In this document: in pieces, positions 53,639 through 62,559 of the stretch
Layout: each line of letters opens with the position of its first letter
How positions within the stretch are numbered: position 1 is the stretch's first letter
NCBI RefSeq assembly: GCF_002435945.1
Contig: NZ_DIXC01000004.1
Location: forward strand, 1-64,000
Direction of reading: 5' to 3'
DNA: 64,000 bases
DNA from: Mesotoga sp. UBA6090
Lineage (GTDB): Bacteria; Thermotogota; Thermotogae; Petrotogales; Kosmotogaceae
Made by a program: the position numbers and the translations under genes
Notes under the pieces: generated by a model
Databases searched by the model: none
The model's input: the letters and a program-made list of their open reading frames with translations, nothing else
What the model was told of the DNA's origin: nothing

Positions 53639-54040
53639 TCAAATTGTGATTCTCAGTATATTCTTGCCGTTTTCGTAAGAGTAGTACACCCCTCTCGAAA
53701 ACCTTCTAATGAGGTAAACTCCCATCCCACCGCTTTGAAGAAGCTCGATATCCTCGAGGTCTGGCTCATCAACCTCAAGTGGATTAAACTTTTTGGAGGT
53801 ATCTTCAATAGTAATAGTCACTCTGTCTTCTCCAATAGTGAGATCAACGGATATCAGTTCGTCTTCGCCGAGTTCGCCATGCTTTGCGATATTGGAGCAA
53901 GCCTCTATCACTATGAGCCCGGCTCTGAAACCCGTTTCGTTGCCCATGCTCTTTCTGACTATATCGGATACCTTCGCAGAGAAAGCATCTATTCTGCCCA
54001 AATCGGGTTTGACCATGAATCTGTAGTTCTTCTCACCCAT
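53639..54040 (-). CDS. Anti-sigma factor serine kinase-like HATPase (RsbW type)
   Basis: 133 aa, a lone GHKL ATP-binding domain. N-box EACSNIAKHG, G1-like EDTSKKFNP, G2-like GGMGVYLI. Proteins of this size phosphorylate a STAS antagonist and bind a sigma factor or other target. The STAS gene lies 3 nt upstream and a PP2C phosphatase just before that, completing the switch. No sigma factor is encoded here, so the target may not be a sigma factor. Confidence 0.87.
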   Translation of the reverse strand: MGEKNYRFMVKPDLGRIDAFSAKVSDIVRKSMGNETGFRAGLIVIEACSNIAKHGELGEDELISVDLTIGEDRVTITIEDTSKKFNPLEVDEPDLEDIELLQSGGMGVYLIRRFSRGVYYSYENGKNILRITI

Positions 54041-54043
54041 TAT

Positions 54044-54388
54044 TCAGCACGAATTCTTGACAGCTTCCTCAACGCAGCAATCCCTAACGATAAAAAGCCT
54101 GTCAAGCCTCAGTGTGTTAAGCAGTTTCTTTATCTCTTCTGAAAGATTCACCAGAACCAAATCATTACCCTCCGCCGCAATAGTCTTATAAATGCTTATT
54201 AGAGCGGCAATGCCCATCGAATCAATAAATTCGATATTAGTCCCATCAAGAATTACTCTCGAACAACTCTTTAGATCTACTGTATCCTGCCATTTTCTAA
54301 AGTTTGAAGACGTTTCCCCCGTAATTCTCGCCCTCTTCTCGAGAGAAATCACGCCGATCTTATCTTTCGCCAACCTGAACTCAAACAT
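54044..54388 (-). CDS. STAS-domain anti-sigma factor antagonist
   Basis: 114 aa single STAS domain. The phosphorylatable serine is S57 in FIDSMGIAAL. It would bind the adjacent HATPase protein when unphosphorylated and be reset by the PP2C protein. Starts 50 nt downstream of the phosphatase gene, same strand. Confidence 0.88.
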   Translation of the reverse strand: MFEFRLAKDKIGVISLEKRARITGETSSNFRKWQDTVDLKSCSRVILDGTNIEFIDSMGIAALISIYKTIAAEGNDLVLVNLSEEIKKLLNTLRLDRLFIVRDCCVEEAVKNSC

Positions 54389-54438
54389 CTTTCACTCAGC
54401 TCCTCGTTTTATAGATTTCCACTTGAAAGGGGGCGAAA

Positions 54439-55560
54439 CTAGAATTCTATTAGCAGTGCCGTAATATCGTCTTCGGCAAGTGCATTACCTTTAAAATTCT
54501 CATATGCATCTTTCAATCGCCCAGAGGCTCTCTTGATATCGATTTTCGCACAGCTTTTCACCAGATCTATCAGTCTATCCTCACCAAACATTTCGCCGTT
54601 TTCATTCATTACTTCTATCAGTCCGTCAGTGTACAGTAACAACCGATCTCCATTGAAAAAAGGGATCTTTGCAACGTCTCCCCGAATCATATTTATACCA
54701 ACCAGACCTTCTCTCTTTCCATCAAGTAATTCAACAGATCCATTTCTTTGCATTAATGGCGATGGGTGTCCTGCATTTGAAAGAAGGACAATGCCTTCCT
54801 CAAGATCCACGATTAACGAAACGATTGTGAAGAAAAGGTTGAATCTCTCGAATACAAAGCTCTTATCGAGCTCCTTCATGAAAACGCTCAGGTCGAAATC
54901 TCTATCCCCCATACCGGTTCTGAAATCCTCAATGAACCTGTGGACCATTACAGAAAGCATTGCGGCATTCACTCCGTGGCCCGACATATCTGCTAGATAT
55001 ACAAAGAAACGATTGTCGCTCAATTTGAAAACATCGAATATATCTCCACCAACTCTATAAGAGGGTTCATAGATCCACTCTACGGCTAAGCCGTGCGGAT
55101 TACTTTGAGGCACTAATGCGTTCTGAATCTTTCCCGCTGCCAGAACGTCGCTTTCAAGATTGTCCACCGCAATTCTCAATGACTTTATGAGATCATGAAG
55201 CTTTAGTTGAGTATTCACTCTGAGAATAACCTCTTCGGGGAGAAAGGGCTTCGAGATGAAATCTACAGCGCCAGAACTCAGAGCGGTAAGTTTGCTTTCC
55301 CGGTCGGCTGATCCCGTAAGGACAATAACGGGAATAGCTTCAAGTTCTCGATCCTGCTTCAATTCGGTGAGAATGTCTAGTCCGTTGTAGTCAGGCAACA
55401 TCAGATCTAGTAAGATCATATCTGGCTTCCCCTTGGATAGTGAGGAAAACGCCGATTTGCCATCTGCACTTTCGACCACTTCATGTTTATCTCTTGCAAG
55501 TATCGATCTCAGTAGAACCCTTACCGACAGATCGTCATCCACCACCAGTATTCTGCTCAT
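54439..55560 (-). CDS. Response regulator with PP2C/SpoIIE phosphatase output (RsbU-like)
   Basis: 373 aa. Receiver domain 1-120: acidic pair in VVDDD, phospho-acceptor D52 in LLDLMLPDYNG, T82, K104. A helical linker is followed by a PP2C SpoIIE domain (about 165-373) with metal-binding VGGDIFD, LADMSGHGVNAAML and LLLYTDGLIE. Phosphorylation of the receiver by an unlinked histidine kinase should control dephosphorylation of the STAS protein. ATG 55560 lies 10 nt after the ABC permease stop, so export and signalling genes share an operon. Confidence 0.92.
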   Translation of the reverse strand: MSRILVVDDDLSVRVLLRSILARDKHEVVESADGKSAFSSLSKGKPDMILLDLMLPDYNGLDILTELKQDRELEAIPVIVLTGSADRESKLTALSSGAVDFISKPFLPEEVILRVNTQLKLHDLIKSLRIAVDNLESDVLAAGKIQNALVPQSNPHGLAVEWIYEPSYRVGGDIFDVFKLSDNRFFVYLADMSGHGVNAAMLSVMVHRFIEDFRTGMGDRDFDLSVFMKELDKSFVFERFNLFFTIVSLIVDLEEGIVLLSNAGHPSPLMQRNGSVELLDGKREGLVGINMIRGDVAKIPFFNGDRLLLYTDGLIEVMNENGEMFGEDRLIDLVKSCAKIDIKRASGRLKDAYENFKGNALAEDDITALLIEF

Positions 55561-55570
55561 CTAACACTTC

Positions 55571-58500
55571 CTATTCGAAGTACCTCAAAGCTTCTGCAGG
55601 CGCGATTTTCGAGGCTGAATAACTGGGGATAATCGTTGAAACAAGTGAAGCTATATAGAAGATCAGCGTCATTGCTATTAGCTGATCCCACGGGATATAG
55701 AGCTTCATGCCCTCCATCAAAGGAGACGCATAGATCTCTACACTCGTAAGTGTTCCTGTTACTATCCCTAGAACAATACCAATAATAGCAATGAAAGACG
55801 TTTCGAGAAGAAAGGAAGAGAACACCATTTTCTTGGTGAACCCTATTGCCTTAAGCATACCAATAATCCGCTTCCTTTCGTGAAGAGCCTTGAACATAAT
55901 GATCGCGATTCCGACAATACCCACGAGCATCCCGAAGTACAGAAAGGATCTAAGAATGCTGATCGTACCCTGCAGCATGGTCGAAGTAAGGTTTATTATG
56001 TCATCTACATAGAGCAAAAAGAGACTGCCAGATGCGATCTTGTCCTGCAAGGTTTCAAAGTTTCCCTTCTTTTCACCTTCGTTAGCGCCTGCAAGGTTGA
56101 AAAGGTATTGCCTCTCAGCAACATTCCCGGATAACTCGGTCGGAACATTTTCTTTATATATAAGTAGACCATTCAAAAAAGAGATAGTGTTCTCCGGGAT
56201 CGTCGCGATTACTTTGAGGTAGACGGGCCTCGAATCAATCATCTCCGAGGTGACATTTCTCCGCAATAAACCGCTGACGCCTTGTCCGCTATCTCCTTGA
56301 TCAATCACTCCTCGAAGTTCCAGAACATCTCCAGGTTTGACATCGGGCAGGACACTGTTCGATACAACAACTGTATCGGGATTGTCCCTGAGGTACTTCC
56401 AGAGATCACTCGGACTTGATATATCTAGCTCTCCATTGTAATGAATTTCGACCAGCCTGTTGTTGTCAATGAAACTGTCATCGACCGAATAGATCTGCTC
56501 AAGACCGTACCGATCATCCTTTCTTACTGCTACATTCATCCCTGCGACAGTAGAAATCTCTCTTACTTCTGGCTGGGATTGCAATTCACTGAAGGAAATG
56601 CTCCCATTCCCGGTGAAGGAGAAGGCTCCCACATCGAAGCCGGCAAAGACCACATCTCTACTCTTGACAAGCATCTGCTCCATAGAGTAGGGAATTATCG
56701 AAATCAAGGTGATAACAAAAATGACAGCGGCAAACATGGCAATAGTGAGTCCTGTCCTCAAACGGTTTCTTGCCGAAAAGGCGATTGAAATCTTGAATAC
56801 AGGAGCTGCGGCTCTTGCTTTCTGAAAGAGTTTGTTCAGAAGGTACTCAAAGGTCTTCAAGTTGTAGACAATCAAAAATAGCCCGGCTAAGAGAATTGCT
56901 GCACCTTTTGCAATAGTGAGATAGATGGATGAGCCACTATTCGATGCTATTAGATCAAAGGAATTGCTGAACATTGTAAATACGATTACCGCAATTGAGA
57001 AGAAAGATTCTATCCACCTTTTGTTCTTCATAGGAATCGCAACCGGAATCAGCAATCCCGCAAGCATAACGCCGATAAAAAAGCCAGTCGCATTTCCCAA
57101 CGAATATCCACTGTAAGCCATCACTACTGAGACAAGAACTCCTACGGCTGCCATAACATTCAACAGAAGTCTCTTCCTTTCATCAAGCTCTTCAGGTATA
57201 TTTCTTACCGCGGTCACTATATTCGTGCGTGAAATCTTCCTTCCCGTGTAAACAATGATTATCATGGGTATGATAAGCCCCAAAAGAAATCCATAGGCAA
57301 TTGAATCGATCCGCACAAAGAACACGAATGAGCTCTGCATTGAGTTAAAAGCAATATTAGCACCTTCGAAAGGTATCAGTGAGACTGCATCCTCAAATAG
57401 GTTTACGAAACTACCTAAAATAAACCTCGCAATTCCCAACCCGGCGAGGACTCCAATACCTGATGAGAAAATCGAATAGAAGAAACCCTCATAGAGAATC
57501 GTCCTGGATACTCTTTTTCTTGAATAACCAATAGCCCTGAGGGTACCAAGCTCGGTCCTCCTCTCTTGAGCAAGCATCAAGTAAATGTTTGTAAGAAGAA
57601 GCACACCTGCAAATATGGCAAAGACACTGAGCATGAGGAATAAGAGACCAATATTTCCCTGGTCAACCATACTCAAGGAATCCTTCTTGACCTCCCCAAC
57701 CACCACTTCCTCACCGACTAAGGACTTTATGCTTGCCACAACCTGATCTGTAAGCCTTTCACCCGTTAGAAAATCGCCACGGTTCGAAACGATTAATGCA
57801 TTGTAATAGTCTTCGACACCTATCTTAAGTACTTCTCTGGCTTCTTCAATATCCATTAACATGGTAAACCCATTTGAACCCCGGTTTTCTATCTGGTAGT
57901 GAAGAATCCCATTTCCTTCAACAATTTCAGCTACCCTTACCTCAGGAAGAGGAATCCAGAAAAGCAATCTCTGTCCAGGGTCTGCAAGTATTTCGAGAGT
58001 ATCCCCAACCGCCACCCCGGCAGCTTCGGCCAGCTCCTTGTTGATGACAACCTCGGGAAGTTCATCTGTACCTGAGGGGACGACCAGATCCACTTTATCG
58101 ACGTCAGGCCACCTTGAGAGTTGATCGGCTTTCACTCCTATCATGCTCACCTGAAAGTTTTTTCCAGTTTGACTTCTGGCCTCTCCGGGGAGTCCTATAG
58201 AGACAGTTCTGCTAAGGATCGGAAGGACACCGTCTACCTGTTCGTTCTTCAAGAGTGAATCGACAAGAATCTCGATTGTGGAATTTGGAATGAACTCTTT
58301 ACCAACGTTTTGATTATCTGAAGGGATGTAGACCAGTTCATCGATCTCACCATGGGTTTTTTCGATCTGACTGTAAAGGAAATTCTGAAAAGAATCATTC
58401 ATGGCCATCGAACCCATGATAAGCGCCGTTCCAATCAGAGATCCCATTATGACCAAAAAAGTATCGGATTTTCTCCTATAAATGTTTCTGTAACCGATTT

Positions 58501-58585
58501 TGAAAATTACCGGATTTCTTATCATTGAAATTACGATCGCAATTACGGCAACACCCGCAAGGAGACTAATTGTCTGTATTATCAC
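55571..58585 (-). CDS. FtsX/MacB-type ABC transporter permease, duplicated
   Basis: 1004 aa with two FtsX-like membrane units. First unit: N-terminal helices with KIGYRNIYRRKSDTFLVIMGSL, a large extracytoplasmic MacB-like domain (about 60-300), then three helices with RRTELGTLRAIGYSRKRV. A middle block of further helices follows, then a second extracytoplasmic region and the last three helices with HERKRIIGMLKAIGFTKKMV. Typical of lipoprotein or peptide/antibiotic exporters of the DUF214 type. The ATPase gene ends 2 nt upstream. Substrate unknown. Confidence 0.88.
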   Translation of the reverse strand: MIIQTISLLAGVAVIAIVISMIRNPVIFKIGYRNIYRRKSDTFLVIMGSLIGTALIMGSMAMNDSFQNFLYSQIEKTHGEIDELVYIPSDNQNVGKEFIPNSTIEILVDSLLKNEQVDGVLPILSRTVSIGLPGEARSQTGKNFQVSMIGVKADQLSRWPDVDKVDLVVPSGTDELPEVVINKELAEAAGVAVGDTLEILADPGQRLLFWIPLPEVRVAEIVEGNGILHYQIENRGSNGFTMLMDIEEAREVLKIGVEDYYNALIVSNRGDFLTGERLTDQVVASIKSLVGEEVVVGEVKKDSLSMVDQGNIGLLFLMLSVFAIFAGVLLLTNIYLMLAQERRTELGTLRAIGYSRKRVSRTILYEGFFYSIFSSGIGVLAGLGIARFILGSFVNLFEDAVSLIPFEGANIAFNSMQSSFVFFVRIDSIAYGFLLGLIIPMIIIVYTGRKISRTNIVTAVRNIPEELDERKRLLLNVMAAVGVLVSVVMAYSGYSLGNATGFFIGVMLAGLLIPVAIPMKNKRWIESFFSIAVIVFTMFSNSFDLIASNSGSSIYLTIAKGAAILLAGLFLIVYNLKTFEYLLNKLFQKARAAAPVFKISIAFSARNRLRTGLTIAMFAAVIFVITLISIIPYSMEQMLVKSRDVVFAGFDVGAFSFTGNGSISFSELQSQPEVREISTVAGMNVAVRKDDRYGLEQIYSVDDSFIDNNRLVEIHYNGELDISSPSDLWKYLRDNPDTVVVSNSVLPDVKPGDVLELRGVIDQGDSGQGVSGLLRRNVTSEMIDSRPVYLKVIATIPENTISFLNGLLIYKENVPTELSGNVAERQYLFNLAGANEGEKKGNFETLQDKIASGSLFLLYVDDIINLTSTMLQGTISILRSFLYFGMLVGIVGIAIIMFKALHERKRIIGMLKAIGFTKKMVFSSFLLETSFIAIIGIVLGIVTGTLTSVEIYASPLMEGMKLYIPWDQLIAMTLIFYIASLVSTIIPSYSASKIAPAEALRYFE

Positions 58586-58587
58586 TG

Positions 58588-59286
58588 TTACACCTTCAAT
58601 TCTTTATTTTCTTCAATCTTGAGAATGCGGCCGCTGTCCATATGCAGAACTCTGTTTGAGTAATTGGAGACTCTTTCATCATGAGTAACAATCACAAACG
58701 TCTGGTTAAATGTCCCATTAAGCTCAGTTATCAAGTTCATCAGATCACTACTGGTCTTTGTATCAAGAGCTCCGGTAGGTTCGTCGGCCCATACTATTGC
58801 CGGCTTATGAACAAGCGCTCTTGCGATAGAGACTCTCTGTCTTTCACCGCCGCTCAGTCTTGAGGGAAGATAGTGCTCCCGCTCCTTAAGACTGACTTTC
58901 GCAAGAATGTCCATTGCCGCTTCTCTCGCCTTTTTCTCATTGCTTCCCATAGTAAGCATGGCAAGTTCAACGTTTTCAACTGCCTTCAGGACGGGTATTA
59001 AGTTGTAGAATTGGAAAACAAATCCCATATTCATCGCCCTAAAGCGAGTCTTTTCATCATCCTTCAAAGAGTGAAGATCCACCCCCTTGACTGTAACTTT
59101 CCCCTCCGTAGGCGTATCTATTCCTGAAAGACAGTTCAGGAGCGTACTTTTTCCGCATCCGGACGGTCCGAGAATCGATAGTATCTCGCCTTCATGAATA
59201 TCAAATGAAACTCTTTTCAATGCTTCGACCGACACCTCACCGGACCTGTAAGTCTTGCTTAGGTCTCTGACTTCAACAAATGCCAT
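58588..59286 (-). CDS. ABC transporter ATP-binding protein, LolD/MacB type
   Basis: 232 aa. Walker A GPSGCGKST, signature LSGGERQRVSIARALV, Walker B AIVWADEPTGALD, switch histidine in VTHDERV. The DEPTGALD text is characteristic of the MacB/LolD branch that drives FtsX-type permeases, encoded 2 nt downstream. Confidence 0.94.
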   Translation of the reverse strand: MAFVEVRDLSKTYRSGEVSVEALKRVSFDIHEGEILSILGPSGCGKSTLLNCLSGIDTPTEGKVTVKGVDLHSLKDDEKTRFRAMNMGFVFQFYNLIPVLKAVENVELAMLTMGSNEKKAREAAMDILAKVSLKEREHYLPSRLSGGERQRVSIARALVHKPAIVWADEPTGALDTKTSSDLMNLITELNGTFNQTFVIVTHDERVSNYSNRVLHMDSGRILKIEENKELKV

Positions 59287-59318
59287 TTCGAATCTCCTTC
59301 CAATAAAAAAACTCTCAA

Positions 59319-59870
59319 TTACTGAGTGATATCGTCCACAGCTTTCTTTATCTCTCCTCTGAGTTTCTCAATCGTCTTCTCAAGAGTTGAAAAGGCTCTT
59401 CTTGACAAGACGACAATTATTACAGATGCGGCGTAAGAAAATAACCCGGCAACAATCTCCGTTCTCCTCTGAATGAGTACGGACGAAAGCATTACTGCAA
59501 AAGGAAACAGCGGCGCTGCGTAAGCCGAGAATAGATAAAGTCTTCTCTGCAGCTCAGATGGCTTCCTTAATTTCTCTTCGAGAGAAGACACCACTTCTTC
59601 GAGGTTTTTTAGATTTTCAGAATCGATTATCTTTCCCTTTGTGCTTTCTTCGAAAGTACTCCTTAGAGTAAGTATGCTTTGAACACTCTCTAAGAATCCC
59701 GAGATTTCTTTTGAACGACTCTTCCCTGGAACTCCCATGATTATTAAGTAGTCAGCAACAATTATTAATGGCATAAAAAAGAACACGGGCTGAGAATACG
59801 AGCCCTTCGCAAAATTCAGTATAAACAGGATTGCTGCACAGACTAAGTAGAACACAGTCACTTTTTTCAT
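59319..59870 (-). CDS. Unknown membrane protein with coiled-coil segment
   Basis: 183 aa. Two N-terminal hydrophobic segments, a charged stretch with heptad-like pattern (KNLEEVVSSLEEKL, about 85-105), two further hydrophobic segments (YLFSAYAAPLFPFAVML, IVAGLFSYAASVIIVVL) and a helical charged tail. I do not recognise a family. It lies between the PRC-barrel gene (adjacent, sharing one base) and the ABC ATPase gene (32 nt), so it may be an accessory to the exporter. Confidence 0.65.
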   Translation of the reverse strand: MKKVTVFYLVCAAILFILNFAKGSYSQPVFFFMPLIIVADYLIIMGVPGKSRSKEISGFLESVQSILTLRSTFEESTKGKIIDSENLKNLEEVVSSLEEKLRKPSELQRRLYLFSAYAAPLFPFAVMLSSVLIQRRTEIVAGLFSYAASVIIVVLSRRAFSTLEKTIEKLRGEIKKAVDDITQ

Positions 59871-60490
59871 CAGTCCATTTCCGGCAATTTCTCCACCATC
59901 ACCGAAGATGCGGAAACCCTAACCTTGCACTCATCAATCTCTTCGACCCAATCTATAGGTATAAGTTTCTTCGACTTTGAGCCAAAGCTACCACACTCGC
60001 CTATCAAATGAGTTATCTTCCCTTCATCATTCAGAACGAAACTCCTTACCCTTCCCACAGTCTTTTCCTCAGCAGTAACTATATCACACCCTGGCTCAAG
60101 AGACTTGCTGTCTTTTGGAACATTTATCGACGTATTCAGTGGTGGAAGCGGGTAGAGCTCTGCATAGTCACCAACCGGCCTCAGCCAGTACACCGGAGTA
60201 ACCCCACTCTCCAAATTCTCGATCTCTTCACCTGAGACGAAAAACGTCTCTTCGTAATCCTGCAATGTCTCAACATCTTTCGACTCAATCTTCAATCTTA
60301 CTTCATCGGGAGCTGCAAAGAACACAGTCGTTATCGGCACCAGTTTTGCCACTCTGTTGAAAATTCCTTTTTCTATTACAACATGAGTAACCTCGTTGCT
60401 CTTGGGATGTATAACCACCCGGATGACTTTTCCGAGATCTTTGCCGTCGGAAGAGATCGCTTTGGCGCCCCATCTGATTCTGTTTTCCAT
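59870..60490 (-). CDS. PRC-barrel domain protein
   Basis: 206 aa with two PRC-barrel-like units: residues about 1-85 (IRWGAKAISSDGKDLGKVIRVVI, with the THVVIEKG strand) and about 120-200 (GCDIVTAEEKTVGRVRSFVL, with the THLIGECG strand). No signal peptide. PRC barrels occur in RNA-processing, photosynthetic and cell-surface regulators; no specific role can be assigned. ATG 60490 has AGGGGGTGA upstream. First gene of the exporter/partner-switch operon. Confidence 0.75.
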   Translation of the reverse strand: MENRIRWGAKAISSDGKDLGKVIRVVIHPKSNEVTHVVIEKGIFNRVAKLVPITTVFFAAPDEVRLKIESKDVETLQDYEETFFVSGEEIENLESGVTPVYWLRPVGDYAELYPLPPLNTSINVPKDSKSLEPGCDIVTAEEKTVGRVRSFVLNDEGKITHLIGECGSFGSKSKKLIPIDWVEEIDECKVRVSASSVMVEKLPEMD

Positions 60491-60706
60491 AGGTTCACCC
60501 CCTTCAGTCAAGTTTATCATGCAACACATGCATCATCTCAATTACTTGATATTTGACTGCAGAAAAAGAAAACGAGTTGTACAATATATGAGCAGAAGGG
60601 TGGAAAACAGAGAACACGACGATCATCCTGGTCAAAGTATTGTTCTGAAGAAGCCATTAATTCTGAGAGGAGGAAGTTCGTCTCCACATATAGGATACGA
60701 CGGACA

Positions 60707-61249
60707 ATGAAGTCAATGAACCCTTTCCGGTTATTCTGGATATTCGTCAAGGTTAGTTCATTCACAATTGGCGGCGGCTACGCAATGATTCCTGTAATAA
60801 AGGAATTCATTGTCGACAAGTACAAAATTATGAAGGAAGATGAATTCCTGGACGTAATTGTGACTGCCCAGACCGTGCCCGGAGTGATTGCAATAAACAC
60901 GGCAATGATTCTGGGCAGCAGATTGGCTGGACTATGGGGCGCTTTCTTTGCAGTTCTAGGAGCTTCATTGACCCCGTTCTTCATAATACTTGTCATCGCA
61001 ACATTCTTCACCGATTTCGCCGATTTGCCAGTTTTCAAAGGTTTTTTTGCTGGTGCAAGAGTTGGTGTAACGGTAATCCTGGCAAATCTTTCTCTCCAGT
61101 TACTCAGAAAGAGTCTGAAAAGGTATTTTGTTTTGATGGTAATCGCAGCTGGGACAGTGGCCATTGTTTTCTTCAACATATCTTCAATATGGATTTTGCT
61201 CCTTTGCTCCATACTAATCTATATTATTGACAGGCGGCTGGCGAGATGA
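60707..61249 (+). CDS. Chromate transporter (CHR) half protein, first subunit
   Basis: 180 aa, about six hydrophobic segments. CHR hallmarks: FWIFVKVSSFTIGGGYAMIPVI near the start and AQTVPGVIAINTAMILGSRLAG. Half-size CHR proteins work as heterologous pairs; the second half follows with a 4-nt overlap. In anaerobes the substrate need not be chromate (anion or sulfate export is possible). The start has no clear ribosome site; ATG 60716 is the alternative. Confidence 0.88.
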   Translation: MKSMNPFRLFWIFVKVSSFTIGGGYAMIPVIKEFIVDKYKIMKEDEFLDVIVTAQTVPGVIAINTAMILGSRLAGLWGAFFAVLGASLTPFFIILVIATFFTDFADLPVFKGFFAGARVGVTVILANLSLQLLRKSLKRYFVLMVIAAGTVAIVFFNISSIWILLLCSILIYIIDRRLAR

Positions 61250-61779
61250 TTCTCATAGAGCTTTTCTGGTCATTTTTCAAAATCGGCTTTCTCGCTTTTG
61301 GAGGTGGATACGGCGCTCTCAGCTTAATTCAGGATCAGATAGTCAATATAAACAAGTGGATGAATCTTGAAGAATTTCTTACGTTGATCTCCATCTCACA
61401 AATGACTCCAGGCCCAATAGCTATCAATTCTGCAACTTTCATAGGATATCGGATCGCCGGAGTGCCTGGATCGGTTTGTTCTACAGTTGGAGTTATTCTT
61501 CCAAGCGTATTCTGGATTTTTCTGATACTAAAGGCTCTGAAAATTCTATCACAATGGATCGATACGGGAGAGGTCTTTAATGCCCTAAGGCTCGGAATAA
61601 TTGCACTGATCCTTTCGGCTACTTTAAGAATAGGGATTGAGTCTATCAACAGTATTTTCTCGTTAATTCTTGGGATATTTGCCTTTCTCATTCTTTACAA
61701 ATTCAAGCTGTCTGTCATTTGGATTGTCTTGGGAACAGGTCTTGTCGGTGTGATCTGGACCGTACTACTTCCTCTTTAG
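61246..61779 (+). CDS. Chromate transporter (CHR) half protein, second subunit
   Basis: 177 aa, paralogue of the preceding gene: FWSFFKIGFLAFGGGYGALSLIQD and SISQMTPGPIAINSATFIGYRIAG match the same two motifs. Together the pair equals one full-length CHR protein. ATG 61246 overlaps the previous stop (ATGA). Confidence 0.88.
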   Translation: MILIELFWSFFKIGFLAFGGGYGALSLIQDQIVNINKWMNLEEFLTLISISQMTPGPIAINSATFIGYRIAGVPGSVCSTVGVILPSVFWIFLILKALKILSQWIDTGEVFNALRLGIIALILSATLRIGIESINSIFSLILGIFAFLILYKFKLSVIWIVLGTGLVGVIWTVLLPL

Positions 61780-62274
61780 GATCTGAGTTTCACATCTAGA
61801 TCCGTTGATCAGCCGCCTGCGTTGCAGAAATTATGCAATCTTACGACTGCAATATTTGAACTTTTCATTCGAATAAGTATCTCGATTCATTTACCTCCAG
61901 TATCTATTTCTACCAACTCGAAGTGCAATCTATGCAATAACAATGCGTATGATCCAAACACTACATGTCTGCGTTCGTTTGATTATAACTGCTATAATTT
62001 CTATATCTACCGTGCTTGCCGATTATTAACGCTTATCGGAAACTGCAATCGATTATCAAAGACATACTACCTCTTACATGGTTTTGGAAATAGAACTTCT
62101 TTGATCTAAAATGGAGTTACAGTCTTGATCCGTTTCGACAGGGTTTTGATTTATGTTGTCCGAACGACCTATTATCTTTGCTTAAGAGTTGATCATTCAA
62201 AGATAGTAGTTGGGAAATTGCGGCTTGGAGAGAAATGTATTGTAACTCAAACACTTGACCGGGAGGTGCAGTGT
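61780..62274. other. AT-rich leader region before the peptide genes
   Basis: No convincing gene. ORFs at 61822-62109 and 62125-62307 have poor ribosome sites. It contains two candidate promoters: an extended -10 (TGCTATAAT, 61990-61998) and a better -35/-10 pair at 62084-62112. Confidence 0.5.
62084..62112 (+). promoter_or_regulatory. Candidate promoter of the WKIPEG peptide genes
   Basis: -35 TTGGAA (62084-62089), 17-nt spacer, -10 TAAAAT (62107-62112). Transcription would start near 62119, giving about 155 nt before the mini-ORF and 245 nt before the first full peptide gene. Confidence 0.55.
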
Positions 62275-62307
62275 ATGTGGAAGATACCTGAAGAAGATGA
62301 TCACTAA
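62275..62307 (+). CDS. Mini-ORF encoding MWKIPEEDDH, related to the downstream peptides
   Basis: Ten codons with a strong GGGAGGTG seven nt upstream. It carries the WKIPE core of the two downstream peptides but no signal sequence. The bases around the start (GGAGGTG, one base, AGTG, one base, ATG) match those of the first full gene (62354-62367). It could be a deletion derivative, an intracellular form of the peptide, or a leader ORF. The frame is open upstream to TTG 62125 but that start lacks a ribosome site. Confidence 0.4.
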   Translation: MWKIPEEDDH

Positions 62308-62364
62308 GAGTAAGGTGCTGAAACAGAACGAAATTCATTAAGTGAATTTTTGGAGGTGAAGTGA

Positions 62365-62511
62365 ATGAAGAAGGTAGCAGCAATTCTTCTAATTGGATTG
62401 ATAGCATTTGGTGGAGTTGTACTTGCAGGACCTGGACTTTGGAAGATTCCCGAAGGCGAGTTTACCGTAGATGGTGGCCCAGGACTCTGGAAGATTCCTG
62501 AAGGTTATTGA
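62365..62511 (+). CDS. Secreted WKIPEG-repeat peptide precursor, copy A
   Basis: 48 aa. GGAGGTG lies seven nt before ATG 62365. Residues 1-21 form a classic signal peptide (MKKVAAILLIGLIAFGGVVL, then A), with predicted cleavage after LA. The mature 27 residues are GPGLWKIPEG, spacer EFTVDG, then GPGLWKIPEG again with a final tyrosine. It has no cysteine, so not a lantibiotic- or disulfide-type peptide. I recognise no family. Copy B follows 48 nt downstream and has the identical mature sequence. Processing between the repeats could release short peptides. Signalling molecule, toxin or structural peptide are all possible; see findings. Confidence 0.85.
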   Translation: MKKVAAILLIGLIAFGGVVLAGPGLWKIPEGEFTVDGGPGLWKIPEGY

Positions 62512-62559
62512 TTCTATTTTCAACATCGATTTTTTCATGGGTAAAGGGAGGTTAGGTTG

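Noticed and set aside
60538..60706. Promoter TTGACT...TACAAT ahead of the CHR genes
   Set aside because: Spacer of 21 nt is too long for a normal sigma-A promoter.
61822..62109. 95-codon ORF with seven cysteines upstream of the peptide genes
   Set aside because: Starts at TTG without a Shine-Dalgarno; composition follows AT-rich DNA; cysteines have no regular spacing. The better promoter lies at its 3' end.
62125..62307. 60-codon ORF ending in the MWKIPEEDDH frame
   Set aside because: TTG start with no ribosome site and no signal peptide; the strong ribosome site belongs to the internal ATG 62275.
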